A stretch of 64,000 bases of DNA from Hyaloperonospora brassicae (Eukaryota > Oomycota > Peronosporomycetes > Peronosporales > Peronosporaceae). The position numbers and the translations under genes were made by a program. Below, piece by piece: positions 1 through 14,200 of the stretch. The stretch lies in assembly GCA_947650285.1 (NCBI GenBank), contig CANTFL010001234.1, positions 186,001 through 250,000 on the forward strand. The letters are read 5' to 3'. Numbering within the stretch: position 1 is the first letter of the stretch; each line of letters begins with the position of its first letter. A model generated the notes under the pieces. The model was given only the letters and a program-made list of their open reading frames with translations. It made no database searches and was not told the DNA's origin.

Positions 1-557
1 GTCTTGCCGAAACAACACATGGTACGTGCGTGGAACACGCGGGCAATTTGATCATGAGGTCACATGGAAAAGGTGCGAAAGACTTGCAGTACGTGACCAA
101 GTGAATGCGATGGCAACAGACTGACTGCATCTGTCGTCGACCGGCGTCACGCTCTCGGCCATCGACGCGGTCGAGTCTCGACCTACTTGCAAGTAGTTGC
201 AGTGAAATGGCACGCAACGACAGCGCAGCTCATCGCGCTCATTCAAATGTCCAGGGCGAGCCAAGTTGACGTTTCCTGCCACATCGGGGCAGCCGTCGGC
301 GGGCTCATGTTACTTCAGCGACGTTCTCAGCAGTGCTGTCGCCTTCAACACGTTTAATTCGATGTACGACACCTCAACGCAGAGCAGCGGATTTCTCCAG
401 TAGCCATCGACGCTATTATCGTCCGTCTTAAATTATCCAATCACGTGTGACGGTGTAGACGCCATTCCACCACCACAACAGACTGACAGATAGACAGAGC
501 GAGCGAGCGAATCAAACAGAGCCCACCAGCGGCAATTCAATTGGACGGGAACAAGCG
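1..557. other. Left-edge non-coding stretch / upstream region of the ELYS-like gene
   Basis: I see no supportable gene here. Short open frames on the minus strand lack recognisable family features and overlap low-information sequence. The right part (about 430-557) is probably the promoter and leader of the ELYS-like gene. A 3' end of a neighbouring gene outside the window cannot be excluded. Confidence 0.4.
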
Positions 558-3500
558 ATGCTCCTGCCTGTACGTGACTCTGTGATTCTCGCTGTCCGTG
601 TCCAGTAACGGGCTCACACATCCCCCTACTGCCTCACTCTTGTGTGTGTGTCTCTCTCTCTCTCTCTCTATTCCTTCTGCTGCTGCAGGTACTCGAGCAC
701 TTTGCGGAGTTTGGATGGCAATTGTTTGTGGAACCTGCCGAGACGTTTGAGTTCTTCTCAGTCTCTGGCATCTTCCAACGCGCAAATGTGGACGTCTCGC
801 TACATGCGGAGCACTCGGCTGCTGAGCTTCTCGTGCAGCGTCGTGCACTCCTTGACGTGTGTCTCCAGAGCGGCTTGGCCCATCTGATCGTAGCGTATAT
901 CCGTGCTCACGAGGCGCCCATGCAGTCCCAAAGTTTGTTTGCCGGTGCAAAAGCGTACGTGCTGAAGGAGCCGATTGCAGTGCAGCAATGGGTGCGTCGT
1001 CGTCTTGAGACGGTGGAGCACGACGTGGCTCGATTGATGGATCACGAACAGCAGGATCACGACGACGACGCACCACACATGGCAATGATTGGAGCCATGG
1101 ACGATGCTTTGCGGCAGCTGCATGGCTTGCGCTCGATCCTAATAGCATTGATTGCGCGATTGAAAGAAGGCGCTCGTCAAGTTGCTTGTTATTCCGCGGG
1201 CATTGATGCTGAAGGCAATGTGCAAAAGGAGACAGAGCTCGCTGACCTAACAGCTCAAGGCGTTCGCAACATGTTGTACTTACTTTGTCGCACACAGAGC
1301 ATGGCTTGTGTCTGCGATTGCATGTTGTGGCTGCACGAAAACGAAGTGGCGGACGAATGCGAGATGTACGACGAATTTTACAGCGAAGTGAGATTGCTGC
1401 GCGCGAAGCACCGTGAACAGTTTGAAGAGATTTACAATTGCAAGCTTTCATGCAGTAGCGATGTGGAGGAACCGATGTTGTTGATCGAGCACGTGATGAA
1501 GAGCGCGAGCGTCTCACTGGAGGATCTTGGTGACAGCTTCCCTCCGATACATTTGAGACAGCTTTTCGAGCTCGTGCAAGCATCTGCCGTACAGCAAGAT
1601 GTTGTTCAGTATTACGGAAACGAAGTTGACAGCGAGCCGATTGAAGGCTACTTTCGGGTCAGGGTGGCTTTGCTGTTGTATTTCTGTCTGGACAGGGCCT
1701 ATTTGAGTGTGTGGAAGCACCACATCCAATGTGGCGCCCAAATCGTAAGCAAAATGCGCTCATTTGCCGACTCGTTTGCGGCACAATTGAGCGTGCGAGA
1801 AGATATGAAGCTGACGTTGCTCGCGTTGTGGCTGGTGGAGAATGCGGTCGTGGTGAAGACGTCAGGCGAGGATCAGGTGGCTGCTATCTACGAGAACGCC
1901 GTCAGCTTTTTGCAGTTGTCGCGTGCAACGCGTCTTCGTCAAAAGCATGATCTGGACGCTGATCTGATTCTTTACGTGCTCGAAACGTTAGTGCACAGGG
2001 GTGAAAGGCTTTTTGCATGGAAGGTGTGGAACACGTTTAACTTTGACCTGGCACAGTCTCCACCCGCTGCAACAGAGTTGATGGTTGTCATATCGCTGGA
2101 GCTGGATTTGTGGGAGCAGGCGCTGTCTTTGATACGCAGTCAAAAACGTCCGGACCTGCTCAGTGTGCTATTCAACTGGTTGATGAAAAGCCACCGTCTG
2201 AAGGAGGTAGTTCAGCGCGTGACCTTCTTACCCGTGGAGGAGCAGCTGTTTCACGCGTGTATGATGGAGAGCAACATCACGAAAGACGAAGACGTTTTAC
2301 GAGATGAGAACATCAAGCGCGTAGACTTCCTTGTGATGTACTATACTTTCAGAAATAGGTATGAGCAGGCCTGGAAAGTTCACCATACACACCTGGCGAT
2401 GATTCGAGCCATGTCTCGTGGCGATACTGATGTTGCGATGGCGGTACTGAACCAACCGAGTTTGCGTGTTCGGGCAGCGTTGCTTTCCAATCTGTGCGCT
2501 GAACCGCCTTCGGAGTCGTACTCGCACCGGAATAGTAGCTTTAGTGCACAAAGAGAAGGTCGCCAGCGCCAGCACTTGACCAAGCCTGCTTTGCTGGAAA
2601 ATGATGAGATGAAAGACGTGTCCGATTCTGACACGCCGGCACCAGTGGATTCAGCGTCAACGTCCTGGCGTTCTGCCGAGTTCGATGCGGAAGGAAAACG
2701 AGCCGCTTTTTCTTCTACACCAACGGACGACTCGATATTTTCTCAAGAATCGATCGACGTTGGTGAGTTTGACTACTTTCCGGGTATGTTTTCGTCCCAA
2801 CGAGCGCCCGGTGCTCCGACTTGGCCTGCGAAATCGTCGTCAGCTCTCGTGTCTGACGCGGAGACGTCGACACGGCCAAAAGGCCAAGGGAAGGAGACAG
2901 CAGCATCGAGCGATATCAGTATCGAGTCCATCGACTTTGGCCCGGACATGTCTTTGGATTTGCTGACGAAGCCGAGCCCCAGTACCACCAATTCCACCGA
3001 GTCACGTGATGTCCGAGGTCGAGCGGTGAACGGTGGATCGTCTTCGACGAAGGCTTCTCGCGCACCCTCCACGCCGGTACAGCCTTATATGCCTCCGTTC
3101 GGCGGTAAGAACTGCTTGGTCTCTGCTTTGGGCTCTCCCACGTTGTGGGTGTCGTTTACACTGACTGGCACAAACTCGCTGTGATTCTTGTAGCTCGTCG
3201 TCCACTTGGCACTCCACCTGTTCGATCCAAGATCCATCCCACCTTCGCGATCGCATCTTTGACTCCGCCTGCTCCGGACGCGACAGGCTCTACAGATGGT
3301 GGGACAACATGCAGAGGTCATTTTGAAAGCGAGTGTGTCTCACTGAAGCATGCTTGTGTCGTTGTTGTGGTTGTGGTTGTGTTGCAGACTTCTCGCTGAA
3401 GCCACACTACATGGACGGCACGAACGGGGAAAGCTTTCCAGCCGAAGCCCAGGGCCACGACTCAACAACCACGAATGTACGTGAAAATCGGACGGTGCAG

Positions 3501-3785
3501 CAGACTCCGACACGACCATCTCCCACGTCGGACTCTGACGCTGTCATGGAGACCCCGAAACGGTATCAGTTTGTGCGCGAGGTGTCAACGTACTCCCGTG
3601 TCGAAGTGGCACGAGAAGAGTCGGATTACCTGACGACGTCACAGGCATCAGAGGACCAAGTAGAAGACATGATGGAGCTCGAGCGTATTGACGAGGAGTT
3701 TAGCACGCCCGTCTCCCGTTCGAAAGGACGGCGAAAAGAACCAGCAAGCGTCGCCGTGCGTGGGTCCACGCGCCAGAAGTACTGA
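558..3785 (+). CDS. ELYS-like nuclear pore assembly protein
   Basis: Proposed exons are 558-569 (tentative), 689-3104 and 3388-3785. The large exon encodes an alpha-helical protein of about 800 residues. Its last third (FLPVEEQLFHACMME, then KRVDFLVMYYTFRNRYEQAWKVH) resembles the ELYS domain of nuclear-pore assembly factors, which recruit the Nup107-160 complex to chromatin. The C-terminus is Ser/Asp-rich and probably disordered. The second intron is well supported: donor GTAAGA at 3105, acceptor TTGCAG at 3387, phase 1 preserved, and both flanking frames stop inside the intron. At the 5' side a pyrimidine tract ending CTGCAG at 688 marks an acceptor. A start ATG at 558 followed after four codons by donor GTACGT joins in phase 0, but this mini-exon is inference. 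Family assignment is moderate because ELYS proteins diverge strongly; a generic helical scaffold nucleoporin is the alternative. Confidence 0.55.
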
Positions 3786-4030
3786 CAGTCGATTGCACTA
3801 CTGCATGCAGCAACAGTGGTAGACACGCCGAGTATGTGACATGACGTTCATTGACTCTTTTTTTCGTCCAGATTTCCGTCCATATGGGTAGAACTTGTCC
3901 CTGAGCGTGGATGCTGGTCAGTAAACGAAAAAACTACTGACATGACAAAGAGAGACGCAGTAGGTACATCGTCACACGTACTGGACGGAAACCTCTTCGC
4001 GTGTACTGGACGGGAATCTCTCTCGCTCGG

Positions 4031-4372
4031 TCAAGTCCGATCGTCGTGCTGGTCGTCGCTGTTGCTCGACACCTCCAGGATCCGTCCTTCAGACGGCACG
4101 AGCACTGGTACACCGTACCAGATCGGGTACTCGACGGAGATCTCGTCGCACACGAGACTCCCGCGCTCCGTGTCGTACCGCACTGGGAACTTGGAGATGG
4201 GACACACGAGATGCTCCAGGACGGTCTCGTCCAGCAGTCTCGCCGCTCGATCGAAGCGCGACAGCGTCCCGAGCCTCCTCCTCGTCAGTCGTTGAGTCGC
4301 TACGCCACTTCGATGGGCCCCTTGCGGGCGCAGCGGCCACGCGCGACTTGCGAGGCGTCCCACGCTTTCCAT
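4031..4372 (-). CDS. PREY / Trm112-like mitochondrial protein
   Basis: A single-exon protein of 113 residues. The C-terminal half has the Trm112p-like/UPF0434 pattern: a helix ending LLDETVLEHLVCPISKFP, then a strand pair around YDTERGSLVCDEISVEYPI and WYGVPVLVPSEGRIL. In animals the mitochondrial member PREY (PYURF) stabilises SAM-dependent methyltransferases for ubiquinone synthesis and complex I assembly. The N-terminal 50 residues are rich in Arg, Ser and Ala and almost free of acids, as expected of a mitochondrial presequence. The ATG at 4372 is preferred over an upstream in-frame codon because it has a GCCATGG context and begins the presequence-like stretch. It is divergent to the protease gene with 258 bp between start codons. 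Confidence is good for the domain and moderate for localisation. Confidence 0.75.
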   Translation of the reverse strand: MESVGRLASRAWPLRPQGAHRSGVATQRLTRRRLGTLSRFDRAARLLDETVLEHLVCPISKFPVRYDTERGSLVCDEISVEYPIWYGVPVLVPSEGRILEVSSNSDDQHDDRT

Positions 4373-4630
4373 GGCAGACTCCAAGGGGTTTCGTGGTCGG
4401 GTTCCGGTTGCGATCAGCCTCGGAAGTGGCAATAAATAAATAACTAACTAAATAAATAAACAAATAATACATACATACGTGCAAATGGACATGAATACAT
4501 TGCAGCAATAATTGCTTTGGCCTGGAATTGTGTCATTCGTTGAAACGCGTCTTCTGTCGCCACACGCCATAGCTACAAATCAGATTAGCGACACAAAGAT
4601 CGTTCGGTCCCACAAGAAGGACGAGAGAAC
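4373..4630. promoter_or_regulatory. Divergent promoter region between PREY-like and protease genes
   Basis: 258 bp between two divergent start codons. It contains an AT-rich run of AAATAAATAACTAAC-type repeats at about 4432-4480. No specific factor site is claimed. Confidence 0.4.
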
Positions 4631-6979
<2,349 letters not shown>

Positions 6980-7698
6980 AGCAGACGTCTGCAAAGCGCT
7001 CAGCATCAGGCTCATCCTGAGAGGACGCCGCCACGCGAAGCGAATGTACCCGATCAAGTATCGATTGCCTAATCTACCATCTCTTGCCAATTCGGTAACA
7101 AGAACGCCTGAAGATGAACGTGCACCACGCGAAGTAGTCGCTGTCACGCCCGACACGGATACGTTTGCACGGGCCGATTTTTCCTCCACGACCAGGCCAC
7201 ACGGGTGCGAAACGAGATGCTGACCGCGTGGCCAATCGCTCGTCTGCCTCGATTCGAGATGATGTTTACCTGTGCGAGGGACTTTTAAGCGGCTGCGGTC
7301 GCGTGGTCCAATCAGACGCCATTACCGGCACCATGGGGGGTGGACCCTGTCTCCAGAAGCGCCTCGAACGTCAGGCAAGGCCGTCCTTTCTTTTGTTTAC
7401 TTTTAGCCGCGTTCGGGCAAACGAGTTGGTAATCAGCGTGGCTCCGACGCAACGCCTTCCGTGATTGGCTCGCGTGACGGGGAGTGTCCAGAGCCGCTCG
7501 CGCCGTCGTCCCGTTTCTGTCGCCCGAATCTTGTTCGTCGTCCTCGCGACTAAGTATCCACGGATTCGCCACGGGAGACCTTCCTGCAACCTCGACAAAG
7601 ATCCCAATCTTACTTCGACGGTACTTCACTCCACAGCGAACCAAAGGCCCGCAAGAACCCGCGCGCGCCGACCGACATCGAGAGAGCGACGACTGGCT
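6980..7698. other. Intergenic region upstream of the peroxiredoxin gene
   Basis: No supportable gene. An in-frame open stretch upstream of the peroxiredoxin ATG (from about 7465) is Arg-rich and has no ATG. I treat it as 5' leader. Confidence 0.4.
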
Positions 7699-9485
7699 AT
7701 GGTGTCCACTCGTAGCCGCACGACCGCGAGCTCTCCATCGCCTGCTGATCGTGCACTGAAGCGAGGGGCCGGTAGTGACGCCTCGGACCGCCCTATGAAA
7801 AAGAAGGCGGCAGCGACGACTGCTGACAATGCGGTCGTGGGCACACGTGCGACGAAAGAAGTAACGCTAAGGAATCACGACGAGCAAGAAGTAGCGTTTG
7901 CGGACACGTTTCGCCAGCAGGGGGCGGTCTTTTTTATGTTCCCTCGGGCCAACACACCGGGGTGTACCACACAAGCTTGCGGTACAGCTTTTGCTCTTGT
8001 TTCATTGGCTGAAAACAACGAGATCGGGCTGAACGCTCTACAGCAGACACTCACATGACGTTCGGGTTGTTGTGGTTGTGGTTGTCGTTGTTGATGCTTG
8101 TGCCACGCCACAGGCTTTCGGGACAACATCAAGACGATAACGGACGCTGGATTTGCAGTCTATGGACTGAGTCGTGACTCGCCTACGGCTTTGAACAAGT
8201 GGAAGACGAAACAAGAGCTTCCGTTCGACCTCCTGAGCGACCCCGACATGGAACTCATTTCGTACTTTGGCAGCTCCGTGGGGGGCACGAAGGTGCAGCG
8301 CTCGCATGTTGTTATTCTTCGAGGTGGCGTCGTGGGCGACATTGCCGCCAAGGTGTCTCCTGTGGCAAGTGTTAGCCGTGCCGTTCAGTTTGTGACGGAG
8401 CACGGCGCTGAAGCTGCTAAGAAGGAGGGACTGGCCACGGAAGAGGATTCGGCAGAGGACATGGAAGTAGCGAAGAACGAGGAACCGACCAAGGAAGAGA
8501 AACCAGTGGAGGACATGGAAGTAGCGAAGAATGAGGAATTGACCAAGGAAGAGAAACCAGTGGAGGGCATGGAAGCAGCAATGAATGAGGAACCGGCCGA
8601 GAAGGAGAAATCAGCCGATGAGGAGAATTCGGCAAAGGGCGAGAGTCCGGCCGTAGAAGTGGAACAAAAAAACAAAGGAATGACGAGAAACCTGTGAATG
8701 ACGCGAAACCTGCCAATGAGGAGAAACCTGCCACGGAAGTAAAGCAAACGAAGGAGGAGGAAGTAACGGAGGGTGGAGAATCAGCGAAGGAGGAAAGTCG
8801 CGCCACAGATGCCAAATCAGCTAAGGAAGAGGAACCAGCCAAGGAGGAGGAAGCAGCGATGGAAGAGGAACCAGCGATGGAAGAGGAACCAGCTGTGGAA
8901 GACAAGTCAGCCGAGAATGGAGAAGCAGCCAGAGAAGATGTACAAACTAAGGATGGTGGACTAGCTAAGGGCGAGCAACCAGCTGAGGATAAGGGGCCGG
9001 CGAACGCAGACAAGCTTGTTGAAGGCAGTGCTATCACGCTTGACGTGGAGCTGCAGACAGACGCATCGGCGACGGTAAAGATCCAGGACCTGTTCAAGAC
9101 GCGAGGCGCCATCTTTTTCATGTACCCAAAAGCAGACACGCCAGGCTGCACTGTTCAGGCTTGCGGCTACAACGACAATCTACAGACAATCAACGCTGCT
9201 GGTTATGATGTCTACGGACTCGGCGCCGACACTTCCGCCGAGCTGTCAGCATGGAAAGCGTCGCAGCAGTACAAGTTCACGCTTTTATCGGACCCACAGC
9301 ACCGATTGATCGGCTACTTTGGCAGCTCCATGAACGACGGGACGCGTGTGGAGCGCTCGCACGTGATTGTGCTGCCAGGTGGTATCGTGGGACAGGTTGA
9401 GCGCAACATCTCGCCGCAAGACAGTGTGCAGAAGGGTCTGGCATTTGCGAAAAGCCACAGTATTGACATGACCAGCAAGCTGTAA
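7699..9485 (+). CDS. Tandem two-domain PrxQ/BCP-type peroxiredoxin (one frameshift in A7 tract)
   Basis: Exon 1 is 7699-7981; intron 7982-8113 has donor GTACAG and acceptor CCACAG; exon 2 begins at 8114. Two atypical 2-Cys peroxiredoxin domains lie in series. The first has TPGCTTQACG split by the intron and then LLSDPDMELISYFG; the second (from about 9045) has TPGCTVQACG and LLSDPQHRLIGYFG. In each, peroxidatic and resolving Cys are five residues apart, typical of PrxQ/BCP, which reduce peroxides using thioredoxin. The N-terminus is basic (SRTT..., PMKKKAAA), like a nuclear signal and reminiscent of yeast Dot5. A 200-residue Glu/Lys/Ala/Pro repeat linker joins the domains. Within it, at the A7 run 8666-8672, the frame changes: the upstream frame ends at TGA 8695-8697, while the repeat continues one frame over. 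Either a sequence error or a real truncation to one domain. Confidence 0.82.
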
Positions 9486-10044
9486 AGCGCCTCGACAGTC
9501 GAGTGTCGGGAACGGAAGATGCCGTGGCGTTGGCAGTAGATTGGGCTCACTGTGTTCATGTAGCGCAACGAAAGTACTACAACCTTTTGCCAACTGTCGT
9601 ACCCGTGTTCCTGTTGACTCTTGTCGTACTTGCCGGCCCCGTGTTTCGGGGCGATCGAACTTGGAATGTCCCTGCTGTCCGCACAATACCCTCGTGACGC
9701 TACTGCATGACAGAGGCGTTTGGTTTGTTGCTTCTACACAGTTGACCATCGACGGCTGTAAAAGTCGTACGTCACGCGACATCTCCGATAATTTCCTACA
9801 GCTACATGCAGTCACTTAACTATCGTCGACAACGGCGCAATGATTCGAGCCCATCTATAGTCTACGAGGCGTTAATCGCATGTCAGTGTCGTTTCGCAAC
9901 ACAGGCTTATGTGAAGATTGGCAGCAACGGCTCACCACTGCCTGCCACGAAGTCCTGTCCGATGGCGGGAAAAGTCGACGGTAAATACTGCTGTGTGGAC
10001 CGAGCGTGCGCTATGGCAAAGCTCGTGGAGCGACGTCGCTTGAT
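9486..10044. other. Convergent intergenic region
   Basis: This is the 3' region shared by the peroxiredoxin gene and the convergent CDK gene. Open frames here are short and do not resemble proteins. Confidence 0.4.
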
Positions 10045-11247
10045 CTACGCCGGGAACGTCGGCATGAGTTCCTGTTGCTTTGGTGGAGGGGACTCTTGGA
10101 AGTACTCGTGTGCCAGTGCATCTCTGGCCGAAATGCGGTCGCGCGGACCCAGAGTTAGCATACGACTTAGCAGGTCAAACCCTGCTTTCGACAGCGCGCA
10201 GCCACTGCCCGAGATCGTTGCAGCAAGTGGAAACTTCTCCCGCAGTCGAGAATGCTTGGGCCACTTTCCCCGCACGCTGACGTTTGCATTGGGCACGTCG
10301 TGGTCGACTCCAGGCCAATTCTGCTCGTTCGGAGCTCCTAGGAGCTTGAAGATTTGGTCCGTCTGGTCCAGTTCTCCACGTCCAGAAAACAGCGGCTTCA
10401 TCAGCAGCATCTCGGCGAAAATGCACCCGATCGACCACACGTCGACTGCTGTCGAGTACTTTGTGGCGCCAAGAAGCAGCTCGGGCGCCCGGTACCACAG
10501 CGTCACGACGAGCTGCGTGTACGTGCGCAGCGGCGACCCGTACTTGCGCGCGAGGCCAAAGTCACAGACCTTGAGCACGCCTTGCGCGTCGTACAGCAAG
10601 TTGCTCGTCTTGAGGTCGCGGTGGATGTACCATTGGTCGTGCATGTAGGCCACGGCGCTCAAGAGCGCGTGCAAGAGGTACTTGACTTCCGACTGGAGCC
10701 ACGGCGCCGTCATCTTGCGCTGCATGACGTGCTTGAGGTCGTTCTCGGCATAGTCCATGACCATGTAGATCTTGTCGGGCGACGACCCGACGACCATTTC
10801 CCGCACTTGGACAATGTTCGGGTGCGCGAGCGCCAGCAACACGTTCGTCTCCCGTAAAGCCGTGACGGGGAACCCCTCGCGACTCGCGTCGGCGCCCATC
10901 TTGACCTGTTTCAGCGCCACGACAGCGCCCGTCGCTTTGTCGCGCGCTTTCGACACGACGCCGTACGTCCCTTCGTCGATCGCTCCAATGCGCGCGTAGC
11001 AGTCGACGCTGCGGCAGCCCAAGAGATGGAAATTGTGGCGCAGCAGCGGCGCGGTGGGTGCCGCTGTGTGGCTGTGCGGCGCCCCGGCGCGGCCCGAGGC
11101 GCACGCGTCGTGGGCATTGGCAGTCGACGACGACGTGTGGCGCGTAGACGGGACGGCGCGTGGACGGAGTGGCCGCTTGGGGTGGCGGCCCGCGCGACGC
11201 CCGTCGTCCGAAGGCGAGTCGGAATCCCAGCGGGTCCGCTTGCGCAT
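10045..11247 (-). CDS. CDK11 (PITSLRE)-like cyclin-dependent kinase
   Basis: A single-exon Ser/Thr kinase of 400 residues. Kinase landmarks in order: glycine loop [11 protein letters not shown], catalytic Lys in VALKQVK, a C-helix PVTALRE that corresponds to PITSLRE of CDK11, catalytic loop [22 protein letters not shown], activation segment [14 protein letters not shown], and [11 protein letters not shown]. Sequence just before the glycine loop ([17 protein letters not shown]) also follows CDK11. The 80-residue N-terminal extension is Arg/Ser-rich. CDK11 kinases bind cyclin L and act in transcription and splicing. ATG 11247 (MRKRTRW) is chosen because the frame upstream has only a GTG. A CCAAT box lies about 65 bp upstream (near 11317). 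CDK10 is the nearest alternative, but the C-helix and GSPL motif favour CDK11. Confidence 0.9.
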   Translation of the reverse strand: MRKRTRWDSDSPSDDGRRAGRHPKRPLRPRAVPSTRHTSSSTANAHDACASGRAGAPHSHTAAPTAPLLRHNFHLLGCRSVDCYARIGAIDEGTYGVVSKARDKATGAVVALKQVKMGADASREGFPVTALRETNVLLALAHPNIVQVREMVVGSSPDKIYMVMDYAENDLKHVMQRKMTAPWLQSEVKYLLHALLSAVAYMHDQWYIHRDLKTSNLLYDAQGVLKVCDFGLARKYGSPLRTYTQLVVTLWYRAPELLLGATKYSTAVDVWSIGCIFAEMLLMKPLFSGRGELDQTDQIFKLLGAPNEQNWPGVDHDVPNANVSVRGKWPKHSRLREKFPLAATISGSGCALSKAGFDLLSRMLTLGPRDRISARDALAHEYFQESPPPKQQELMPTFPA

Positions 11248-14200
11248 GTGGATGAGCGAGTACGCTCGCAGTTGCGACACACGAGAATACACTTGCCCTC
11301 AGTATGCGGTGGTGGACCAATAGGAGATCGCTATTTGATTATAGCCAATCCGTGCTCGTTCATGTGGCCGTTTCAGCGAATCGGACTGTTAGGGGGGTAG
11401 GGCAACTTCATGCCCACGTCCTTTGACATGTTTTGTGAACAAACTATGCTTGCGCTCGATCCAAAGGCCTCGTCTAGCGCATACTCTGTTGCATAGTGTC
11501 AACGATTCCGACACAGTTGGCCCCTTTGTCGTTAATTACCGGTTTGACTCCATTAAAGTACTTCATCAAAGGAATCGCTGAACGATAACGTAATCACTGA
11601 GGTTTGTGTTCAAGTATGTCTGCGCAGTGTACAACGGCCAAGTCATTAGCCGCAGTGAACTGAACTGAAGCATTTCAATACGCAGCGTACACTTCGATAA
11701 CTAGACAGCGCAGGAACAGGAGCCTTCAGTCGTTGGTGCCAGCCAGCACCAAGTCGACCATGTCTACGGCAGTGAACATCTTTAAGAAATTCCTCGCGTC
11801 GGAGTCCCCCACACTAAAACGGCTAAACACGTCTTATCCTCAGTGACGTATTTGATGCGTGATTCGTCGCTGTAATGGAGAAGTTCGCCATGCGCCTCGC
11901 CTAACCTCAAGGGCAGAAATAAAGAATGAAGCTTGAAACGCTGGGCTCTCCTACTACAGTCAAGTTACGAAGTGGCTGCTAGAACAATTTGCTTCACAAA
12001 GATTAATCGTGTACGACATATCACTCGAGATGGCGCGCACCCTGGAGTGTCCATGCAGGACAAGAGAGGGAGGATCCATAACGAAAGCTTCATCATATAC
12101 GAAAGGTTAGCTTCTATTACTTATGGAACACATAGACACGACTGCCGCATGTTCAATAGACTACCAGGACGCTGCACTTGTGTGCCTAATGTGGCATGCC
12201 TTCGGTCGGGCGTCTTAAACGTCGCTTGTCCGTCAGCAAGATACGTCCGTTAGCGCCAACAACGTTGAGCACGTGCAGCAACCTCAATGAAAAAGCTTTA
12301 AACAAGAAAATTATGACGTTCAAGGCGTTGCTTGCAACAAGAGCTATTTCGGACCTATCTCCATTAAATCACAAGACATATTGCACATAGTAGAAGGCAT
12401 CGAAAGTACCTTCCGCTACAATTTGTCTACCTAGTAAGTAATAAGCAGGCTGCTGTTTATCTTAAGTGCATTAAATAGCAACGTCAGCATTTTATCTAGT
12501 TTGTATGCTTTTATAATCAAAAGATGATGGGCAAAATATTTTGATCAATGAGACATTGTCTTTTTAAACTAGCATCCTTCTACCTCTTCATGTATAGTCA
12601 CCGATCGCACAAGAGCGGAAGAGACGAGAGGCAATAGTGTCAACAGCACCACATCTATAGCACCAGTATCAGTATCGACAGTATTAACAGCATCAGCAAC
12701 AAAAGCATCAGCAACACCAAACAGATCAGCGTCAAAGATCAGCAATATCAACAGCAATAACAGCATCAGCAGCACAACAACAGCAAAAACATCAGCAACA
12801 GCATTTACAGTATCAACAGCTACACATCAACAGCAACAACAGCAAAAACAGCATCAGCAACAGATTTACAGCATCAACAGCTACAGCATCAAGAGCAGCG
12901 ACATCATCAGCAACAGCGATATTTAGCGTCAGCGTCAACAGCAACAACATTGTCGGCAAGAAAACTGTCAGACTGCACACGAGATAGAAAAACTGACAGC
13001 AACAATAACACCGGACTGCACATGATATAGAGAACAGAACAGCAACAATAACGTCAGACTGCACGTGTTGACACTTCGACTATCGTTTCGTTCACTTACT
13101 GCACGGCCGCTTGTGTTCTCTTCGTCGCTGAGTGTCAATTAGCAGACGCCACGATATTGACGCATGGTGGAATTACCTATGGAATGAATTGCCCTACACG
13201 TACATGCCTGATAATTAGTCTTGAACGTAATAAATAACGCATCAGGCCGTTTGACTTACCCTTTAGTTGCACCTCATTATCCCAGCCGCCAATAGATACG
13301 ACCGGAAGAGCTGTGTCTTGTACAGTATCACGTCTCTTCCTGTAGCACCGTTCAGCGAGGATTGAGCCTCCCTTGTTGTTGGTGGTGCACGGCCTGTTGT
13401 AAGTGTCAGCACAAGCCAAAACCAAATTCAGTGAATAGAATATGTAGCGTCCATTCAATAGCTCCTCCCAATTGTAACCCATCCGTATTCAAAAGACATT
13501 ATCTATTAGTCGGAATACTTGTCGGAATAAAAAAAGTGTCGGCATCTTTATGGTATGGCTCGAGAGAGAGATGGGTACACTATTGATACCGATCGTGTCG
13601 ACGAAAAAACGCATGATATCGACGTTAGTTGTCAAAAACGTTGGCTTTCGTTTTGGACAGACGGTGTATACTTTGCTGTCTAAGGAAGGCTGCGACGAGT
13701 ATACCTCGAGGTTTTGTAACTAGTCGTTGAAGCTGAGACTGAATGCTCCGTCCGGTAGCATCCACTAAGATGTGACCTTGGGCAGCTTGTCAAATCGAGT
13801 GTCCACGGAGCTCATTCGATGTCCACTAAGTCACATGTCAGCTCGAGTGAGCATGAAAACTTCGCACATTGAGATCGTTTGCAAATGTGACTCGTTTGTG
13901 CTACCGAATGATGCGTGCATGACATTATCGAAGGGTTTTGCTACTCGCCATCGCTTCTAAATCTACTGCACCTTCAACAACAACTCAAAACATCATCATC
14001 GTCATTGTACAACGTGTATTGTCGATCAGGAAGTATACTTCAACCACAATTGAAGGTTGGTTTGGGTGCTGAATGCGGTGCGGATATCGAGTTGAAGCTT
14101 GCTAAGACATCGTCGACTAGCACACTGGCTTTCCTGCGATCATCGATCAAGAAGACAACATCGCGTAGGACGCTGAAAGCAATAGTTTGAACGGGCGCTC

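Noticed and set aside
537..1583. Long minus-strand frame opposite the ELYS-like gene
   Set aside because: Mirror of a real coding region; composition is low-complexity Arg/Ser and no family pattern is visible.
8694..9485. Second peroxiredoxin domain as an independent gene
   Set aside because: It lacks its own ATG and promoter; the linker repeat continues across the frame change, so one gene is simpler.
9806..10648. 280-codon plus-strand frame overlapping the kinase gene
   Set aside because: Overlaps the conserved kinase domain on the opposite strand and has no domain of its own.
12569..13064. Leu-rich or Gln-rich protein from the CAG/CAA tract
   Set aside because: Any trinucleotide repeat gives such frames; no flanking coding sequence or start context supports a gene.
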